Below are positions 6,601 to 9,885 of a stretch of 9,885 bases of DNA, piece after piece. How positions within the stretch are numbered: position 1 is the first letter of the stretch; every line of letters begins with the position of its first letter. The translations under genes and the position numbers were made by a program. The notes beneath the pieces are model-generated. The model was not told the origin of the DNA. It saw only the letters and a program-made list of their open reading frames with translations, and made no database searches. The DNA comes from JADHUC01 sp964617665 (GTDB lineage Bacteria > Planctomycetota > Planctomycetia > Pirellulales > Pirellulaceae): NCBI GenBank assembly GCA_964617665.1, contig CAZUAH010000515.1, positions 1 through 9,885 of the forward strand. Direction: 5' to 3'.

Positions 6601-7625
6601 TCTGTTTCGCCTTCGGTTGTCTCTGCGGGTTCCTCTGGATCGGAAGCGGGAGTCTCTTCAGTGGTCGCAGCCGGTTCCTCGGTCGGCTCCATCGTCGGTT
6701 CCGCTGTCTCTTCGGCGGGTTCGGCGGCCTCGGTCGGTGCTGGCTCTTCCGTGGGCTCAGTAGCAGGCTCCATATCGGTTTCGGGCGTCTCGGCCAGTGC
6801 CGGTTCTTCCGCGGGTTCCGCCGCCGGCTCCGTTTCGCCTTCGGTCGCCTCGGCCGGTTGCTCTGCCTCGGAAGGTGCGACTTCTTCAGCGGCCATGGCG
6901 GGATCCTCGGAGGTATCCGCTTCCGCTGGTGCCGGTTCTTCCTCTACCCGTTCTTCGGTGTCTTCCTGAGTGGCTTCATCCGGCTGCGTTTCAGTTGTAT
7001 CCGCTTTCGCTACCACAACCTTGGCATCAGCCAAACCGGCCAACGTCTGCCAGTTGCCCCGCTGTTGGTCGTTAAGTACTGCGGCCAGTTTTCGTTCGTA
7101 GATGGCGCGAGTGATGCGGCGTTCGTTTTCGCCGCCTTTTGTCATGTCGACGGCACGTTCGTCGAGCAGTCGTTTAACGGTTGTCTGTTGCTCTGCGGAC
7201 AGTCCTATCGATTGGGCCACTCCGGGCTCGACCAGGGAGCTCATGCCTTGGCGAGCTGTGCGGATGTGCTGCAGCTTCTCACGCTGTGTCACCGTCAGCA
7301 GAGCAAATCCCAGCCTCTCGGACTCGGTGACGAATGGCACCAAGCGTGCCGTTTGTTCAAACGGAGGAAGATCCTTGTTGGCCAGGACAATTTCCAGTGC
7401 TTTGTCCTCGCGGAGGTTGATCAGCTCGACCAGTTTCGCTCTGGCCTCGTCGGACAAACCAAGTCGTTCGGCCACGCCGTCTTCCACTGCGATTGCCAGT
7501 GCCCCTACGAAAGAAGGGTCTGCGGCAGTGGCGTCGGAGAGAAATCCTGTCGTAGCCAGTATTATCGCAAGTGGAAGAACCAGCCAGCGAAGCTTGTGTA
7601 CGTAAGTATTATGCTTTTGCACCAT
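3672..7625 (-). CDS. Exported multi-NolW/secretin-N-domain protein without a secretin barrel
   Basis: This is a 1317-residue predicted exported protein. Residues 1-34 are a signal peptide (cleavage after ATA). Residues 40-197 hold two helical units with LTVTQ (110-114) and LNDQQ (184-188), like the LTxxQ protein at 227-928. Residues 213-413 are a Thr/Glu/Pro/Ala linker. Residues about 418-492 resemble an N0/STN domain. NolW/N1-type beta-alpha-beta-beta-alpha units follow at about 520-579, 584-648, 664-724, 728-799, 808-990 (split by a disordered insert), 1001-1104 and 1116-1212, then a half unit at 1220-1245. The tail (1284-1317) is Gly/Pro/Arg-rich. In GspD and PilQ such domains form periplasmic rings beneath an outer-membrane barrel. 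No barrel domain follows here, so it is not an ordinary secretin. A periplasmic scaffold or ring is inferred. AAAGGG lies 5 nt before the start at 7625. Confidence 0.88.
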   Translation of the reverse strand: MVQKHNTYVHKLRWLVLPLAIILATTGFLSDATAADPSFVGALAIAVEDGVAERLGLSDEARAKLVELINLREDKALEIVLANKDLPPFEQTARLVPFVTESERLGFALLTVTQREKLQHIRTARQGMSSLVEPGVAQSIGLSAEQQTTVKRLLDERAVDMTKGGENERRITRAIYERKLAAVLNDQQRGNWQTLAGLADAKVVVAKADTTETQPDEATQEDTEERVEEEPAPAEADTSEDPAMAAEEVAPSEAEQPAEATEGETEPAAEPAEEPALAETPETDMEPATEPTEEPAPTEAAEPAEETAEPTMEPTEEPAATTEETPASDPEEPAETTEGETEPAIEPTEEPAPAEATEPVEGAADAETEPSEEPAVTDPDDTTDEGTMESEEPTEEEPVETESDTAVAETEAEALPDELRFNFQSAPWKDVLNWFCDTADLSFDGEVVPHGTFSYRDDRVYSVEEAIDLLNSYLLTKGYTLIRRERILLVWDYEGDTPIPDPLVTLVSIEELDKRGKYEYLKCLFNLARMTAEDAADMVDPFLSPYGKVTPFPNSRQILVVETGGKLRAIRDMIARVEEGSETVVEVQLEHISAEEFLTIGRGLLGLDEGQNSNDEIRIAIAVDGKTMYVTANPDKLSTLRGLVPLLDKEPETPEDGEEPETLALRTYFVKAADPEVVLRVLQTLLADMPGVRMEMDMTSGKLVALAYPAEHTRIEESIKMLEGQAKDFKVIKLNIDPELAVAAVNKFFGLVAGDDEEAAIRADAPIVDGDPISMQMWVRGTAAQIEQIEDLVTKLEAPLLEERSGGNVRIIPLTGPDAITALENAQLLWGRENKIRMVTPSALTPSRIRLRTITPLDDESGEASDETGGLRGLEELFNVPGMDAQPLNPNAPATPPAKDAGQTKPAPNVPASKNTADDKSAGQWPGNVRFQFASQPPASQPAVSAQPKTAPAKSTAPEIRVAITPGGIFIASDDLEALDAFEKRLRDVAGPTGLMEQRDITVFYLKYAKADVANALLQEILSGHVDDSSSSLLGDVTTDLLGGGLLGGLLGGLAGGGGGDDTATIYATGTVSIVPDPRLNALVVEANPTDVKLIEELLKVIDRESSVTDIQTAGTPYPIVVKYATADEVAAVVREVFADKIATTASRGRQQPSPEDLIRALRGGQRGGRDEQSRGEEQKMTIGVDQRTNSIIVVAPEPLYRQVEALVELIDQPGLPHTDYVEVVPVNNAGVIAETLENVIAQKAATGQRTSSSGQPGAGSSGGPTPDQIRQRIEMFQRLRGAAGGGMMGGRGGPPSGMRPSGGAPSRGGPPGRGGR
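4446..4505 (-). repeat. Leu/Gly-rich insert inside a NolW-type domain
   Basis: Residues 1041-1060 of the 1317-residue protein alternate LL and GG and end in five glycines. They sit between the first helix and the second strand of the NolW-type unit at 1001-1104, where a loop is expected. The segment is hydrophobic enough to touch a membrane, or it may simply be a flexible loop. Confidence 0.6.
6387..6989 (-). repeat. Acidic Thr/Glu/Pro/Ala linker with internal duplication
   Basis: About 200 residues (213-413) of the large exported protein consist mainly of T, E, P and A, with recurring EPTEEPA-like units. Residues 257-279 and 333-355 match closely. Their DNA shows the same offset of exactly 228 nt (for example the near-identical segments beginning at 6601 and 6829). 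The stretch separates the LTxxQ-like head from the N0/NolW region and is probably disordered and extended. Confidence 0.8.
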
Positions 7626-7650
7626 GCAAACCCTTTACAAAATGCCAGTG

Positions 7651-7669
7651 TGTAGACCTACCATCTACA
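7651..7669. promoter_or_regulatory. Palindrome TGTAGA-N7-TCTACA upstream of the NolW-repeat gene
   Basis: A perfect 6-bp inverted repeat starts 26 nt before the ATG at 7625, just upstream of the ribosome-binding site (7631-7636). On the minus strand related GTAGG/GTAGA words recur across 7653-7677. It could be an operator or a small leader hairpin. The half-site shares TAGAC with the palindrome at 2564-2586, which may be chance. Confidence 0.3.
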
Positions 7670-7779
7670 GCCCTACCTGTACGCAAACTCAGCGCGTGAC
7701 TGAATGAGTATCGTCATTAGGGAGGCAGACTACGTTGTGAATTCCGTTTTGCCAGACTGGGGGGGATGTGCCGACCTTG

Positions 7780-7802
7780 ACGCATGCGCGCACGCACATG
7801 CA
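7780..7802. other. 23-nt alternating purine-pyrimidine tract
   Basis: Every base from 7780 to 7802 alternates purine and pyrimidine, with many CG and CA steps. Such tracts can adopt Z-DNA under negative supercoiling. It lies in the 227-nt gap before the NolW-repeat gene, downstream of a possible -10 element. Part of it (GCATG 7782-7786, CATGC 7797-7801) can also pair as a small hairpin. Confidence 0.55.
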
Positions 7803-7808
7803 GCCATT

Positions 7809-7814
7809 AGTATA
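7809..7814 (-). promoter_or_regulatory. Possible -10 element TATACT
   Basis: On the minus strand TATACT matches the sigma-70 -10 consensus at five of six positions. No good -35 box lies 16-18 nt upstream (the expected place reads GAACAT). If used, it would give the NolW-repeat gene a leader of roughly 175 nt containing the alternating tract and the 7651-7669 palindrome. Confidence 0.22.
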
Positions 7815-7840
7815 ACCCCACGGGCGAAGCGATGTTCCGC

Positions 7841-7847
7841 AAAAAAA
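7841..7847 (-). terminator. T7 run just after the DUF58 stop
   Basis: The minus strand has seven consecutive T residues 5 nt after the TAA stop at 7853. I see no convincing GC-rich stem in front of it, so it is at most a weak or factor-assisted termination signal. Confidence 0.18.
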
Positions 7848-7852
7848 CAGCC

Positions 7853-8749
7853 TTACTTCACTAATCCGCGCCGTCGCAGGTAGGTTGACACCAGTCGATC
7901 CACCGGGTTTTCCGTGCTGGTCATCAGATAAGTCATGCCTCGGCGCGTACAGAAGTCGCGTGCCCCGTCGATGAAAGACGCTAAGGTCTGTTTGTAGCGA
8001 TCCATCAGGGGGCGACTGACGGTAATCTCGGCGATATCGGCGTCCTCGCAGTCAACCAGCTTCAGATCGCCTTTTACCTCCGGATCCAGTTCTTCCGGCG
8101 AAAGCACGTGGATTACGTAGACGTCCATTTCCTGCGTCAGTAGAAAACGCAAAGCCGTTTCATAGCCGCTCTTGTCGAGCAAGTCGCTGATCAGGATCAG
8201 GATCCCTTTGCCGCTGTTGCGCAAGCAGAATTCCTTGACGGCCGTGGCCAACGGCACGTTCATCCCGATTGGGATGCTCTCCATGTATTCGAGCATCCGC
8301 CACAAGCTGTGACGGCCGCGCAGCACGGGACCCGGATGAGTACGCGCCGCACCAAGCGTCTCGACCTTCACTCGGTCCGCCCGGCAGAGACCAATGAAGC
8401 CGAGAGCCGCAGCGAGCTGTTTGGCATAGTACAGTTTGGTCGGCTCGCCAAAATCCATCGACATACTGGCATCGACCAACGCGTAGAAGTGCAGGTCTTC
8501 CTCTTCCATGAACAGTTTCAGGAAGAGCCGATCGAGTCGTGCATAGAGGTTCCAGTCGATAAATCGCAGGTCGTCGCCCGCGACGTAATTGCGATAGTCC
8601 GCGAATTCGACGCTTTGGCCTCGGCGGCGACTGCGGCGTTCACCTTTCATGCGCCCACGAAAGATCTTGCGCGTTACCAGCTCCAATCGCTCGAGCTGGG
8701 CCAGTAGTTCGGGGCTGAGCAGCGGGGACTGCGGTACCGTAGATGCCAT
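7853..8749 (-). CDS. DUF58 family protein with vWA-like metal site
   Basis: This 298-residue protein matches DUF58 at its hallmark region: SVEFADYRNYVAGDDLRFIDWN (46-67, motif residues E48, F49, Y52, R53, Y55, G58, D59, D60, R62, D65, W66). A vWA-like metal-ion site DASMS (93-97) follows, with further candidates T169 and D189 (ISDLLD, 187-192). No membrane segment is evident, so it is probably cytoplasmic. DUF58 proteins are usually encoded next to MoxR ATPases and are thought to act with them in assembling or activating protein complexes; substrates are rarely known. It starts 57 nt after the MoxR stop, consistent with one operon. The ribosome-binding site is weak (only GCAAGA-like), so some translational coupling is possible. 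I keep the ATG at 8749 because the N-terminal helix (LLSPELLAQLERL) fits the family. Confidence 0.9.
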   Translation of the reverse strand: MASTVPQSPLLSPELLAQLERLELVTRKIFRGRMKGERRSRRRGQSVEFADYRNYVAGDDLRFIDWNLYARLDRLFLKLFMEEEDLHFYALVDASMSMDFGEPTKLYYAKQLAAALGFIGLCRADRVKVETLGAARTHPGPVLRGRHSLWRMLEYMESIPIGMNVPLATAVKEFCLRNSGKGILILISDLLDKSGYETALRFLLTQEMDVYVIHVLSPEELDPEVKGDLKLVDCEDADIAEITVSRPLMDRYKQTLASFIDGARDFCTRRGMTYLMTSTENPVDRLVSTYLRRRGLVK

Positions 8750-8806
8750 GTCTTGCTGTGATCCAAGCTTGTTTTCGTTGCGAGCGAGAAGCCTCAGTTT
8801 CTAACG

Positions 8807-9838
8807 CTATTCTGCCACCGCTGCGGTCACCGGCGCGTCTTCTGCCTTCTCGGGTAGCTTCTCCAGAATGTCTAACAGCACGTGATCCGTGTCGAGGCCT
8901 TCGGCTTGGGCCTCGAAATTCAGGATTACACGATGCCGCAGTCCGGGTAGGCAGACGCGACGGACGTCCTCGAAGCTGACGTTGTATCGCCCCTCCAGCA
9001 ACGCTCGTACTTTGGCGGCCAAAGCCATCGTCTGGGCGGCTCGCGGGCTGGCGCCCCAGCGGAGGTACTGGTTTGTGATCGGCAGTGCAAACTCGCCTCC
9101 CGGGTGCGTGGCAAGGACCAGGCGAATGATGTAGTCCTGCACATGCTGGGCGAGAATCACTTCGCGAATCAGCGACTGCCATTCGATGATCTCGCTGCCG
9201 TCCATCACCTTCTCGGGTTCGATCGTGACGCCACGGGTGGTGCGGTCGATGATGGCCCCCAACTCTTCACGATTCGAGTATCCAACGACAAGCTTGAAGA
9301 AAAAGCGGTCAAGTTGGGCTTCCGGTAGGGGATATGTGCCTTCCTGTTCGATTGGGTTCTGCGTGGCCATGACGAAGAATGGCTGTTTCAGGTCATACCG
9401 TTGGCCCGCCACCGTGACCGTGCCCTCCTGCATGGTTTCCAGTAGAGCAGATTGTGTCTTTGGCGTGGCGCGGTTGATTTCGTCAGCCAGCAGGATTTGC
9501 GTGAAAACGGCCCCCTTCTGGAATTCGAAGGCTCGTTTGCCGTCCGGCGTTTCCATGACCATGTTCGTACCGAGAATGTCAGCCGGCATAAGGTCGGGCG
9601 TGAACTGGATACGAGAGAAATCCAACTCCAGCGTCTGGGCCAGGGTCCGGACCAGCAGCGTTTTTCCCAGCCCTGGTACGCCTTCCAGCAGGCAATGGCC
9701 GCCGACGAACAGGCAGGTCAAGACGCCGTGTACGACCTCGTCGTGCCCTACAATCACTCGCCCGATCTGCTCGCGTACCGCAGCGTAACGGTTGCGAAAT
9801 TCCTCGGCTTTCTGTTGCATGGTCTCGCCGATGCTCAT
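8807..9838 (-). CDS. MoxR-family AAA+ ATPase
   Basis: This is a complete 343-residue AAA+ ATPase of the MoxR type, close to the family's usual length. It has Walker A GVPGLGKT (53-60), Walker B LLADEIN with D119 and E120, a sensor-1 region MATQNP with N161, an arginine-finger region LDRFFFK with R178, and a sensor-2 GASPRA with R266. The IIGRVIVGHDEVV-type N-terminus of the family is seen at 25-36. MoxR ATPases hydrolyse ATP to remodel or load cofactors into partner complexes, commonly with vWA-domain proteins. The partner here is presumably the DUF58 protein encoded 57 nt downstream. The start at 9838 has AAGGAG 5 nt upstream; an in-frame ATG six codons later has no such site. The 30 nt from 9856 to the window edge hold nothing I can call. 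Confidence 0.95.
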   Translation of the reverse strand: MSIGETMQQKAEEFRNRYAAVREQIGRVIVGHDEVVHGVLTCLFVGGHCLLEGVPGLGKTLLVRTLAQTLELDFSRIQFTPDLMPADILGTNMVMETPDGKRAFEFQKGAVFTQILLADEINRATPKTQSALLETMQEGTVTVAGQRYDLKQPFFVMATQNPIEQEGTYPLPEAQLDRFFFKLVVGYSNREELGAIIDRTTRGVTIEPEKVMDGSEIIEWQSLIREVILAQHVQDYIIRLVLATHPGGEFALPITNQYLRWGASPRAAQTMALAAKVRALLEGRYNVSFEDVRRVCLPGLRHRVILNFEAQAEGLDTDHVLLDILEKLPEKAEDAPVTAAVAE

Positions 9839-9843
9839 GAGGT

Positions 9844-9849
9844 CTCCTT
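9844..9849 (-). promoter_or_regulatory. Ribosome-binding site of the MoxR gene
   Basis: AAGGAG on the minus strand with a 5-nt spacer to the ATG at 9838. The surrounding AAGGAGACC word also precedes the EF-hand gene. Confidence 0.7.
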
Positions 9850-9885
9850 TCTGATGGTGAATCTCGGCACTGCCGGAAAAAGGGG

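Noticed and set aside
6361..6969. A Ser/Gly/Ala/Val repeat protein on the plus strand
   Set aside because: It is the complement of the Thr/Glu/Pro/Ala linker; the repeats reflect the coding repeats on the minus strand.
3672..7625. Calling this gene gspD or pilQ
   Set aside because: No secretin barrel domain is visible, and no type II secretion or type IV pilus gene is nearby.
6276..7655. A 459-codon open frame on the plus strand
   Set aside because: It is antisense to the NolW-repeat gene, rich in Phe, Arg, Gly and Cys with no domain, and arises from the biased codons of the acidic linker. The minus frame has a signal peptide and recognisable domains.
9186..9788. A 200-codon plus-strand frame
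   Set aside because: It is antisense to the MoxR gene, whose AAA+ motifs are intact.
7853..9838. MoxR-DUF58 as an anti-phage defence system
   Set aside because: The pair is widespread in core genomes and no nuclease, effector or mobile-element context is seen here.

Overview
The window reads as chromosomal DNA of a planctomycete, most like the Pirellulales. This rests on family content, not on a database match. The signs are signal peptides followed by Gly/Arg/Pro-rich stretches, multi-EF-hand exported proteins, LTxxQ-type helical proteins, a long protein of repeated secretin N-domains, and a MoxR-DUF58 pair. Base composition is moderately GC-rich. All six genes I accept lie on the minus strand, so transcription runs from the right edge to the left. 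No tRNA, rRNA, insertion sequence, CRISPR array or phage gene is visible.

Layout in transcription order: a MoxR-family AAA+ ATPase (9838-8807); a DUF58 protein with a vWA-like metal site (8749-7853); a 227-nt gap with promoter-like and structural signals; a 1317-residue exported protein (7625-3672) with LTxxQ-like units, an acidic Thr/Glu/Pro/Ala linker, an N0-like domain, about seven NolW/N1-type domains and a Gly-rich tail, but no secretin barrel; a membrane-anchored coiled-coil/HEAT protein (3541-2642); a secreted seven-EF-hand protein (2466-1099); and a secreted tandem LTxxQ-like protein (928-227). The last 226 nt hold hairpins and a 12-G run.

The first two genes are a known chaperone-like pair (an AAA+ ATPase with a vWA-like partner). 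The last four all carry an export or membrane signal and appear to act at the cell envelope. Two of them share an LTxxQ-like two-unit architecture and three share Gly/Arg/Pro-rich stretches. That makes a functional envelope module plausible, though it is inference. The spacers between these four genes (130-175 nt) contain palindromes and hairpins, so they may not be one simple operon. The most unusual items are the barrel-less NolW-repeat protein and the long inverted repeat just upstream of the last gene's ribosome-binding site.
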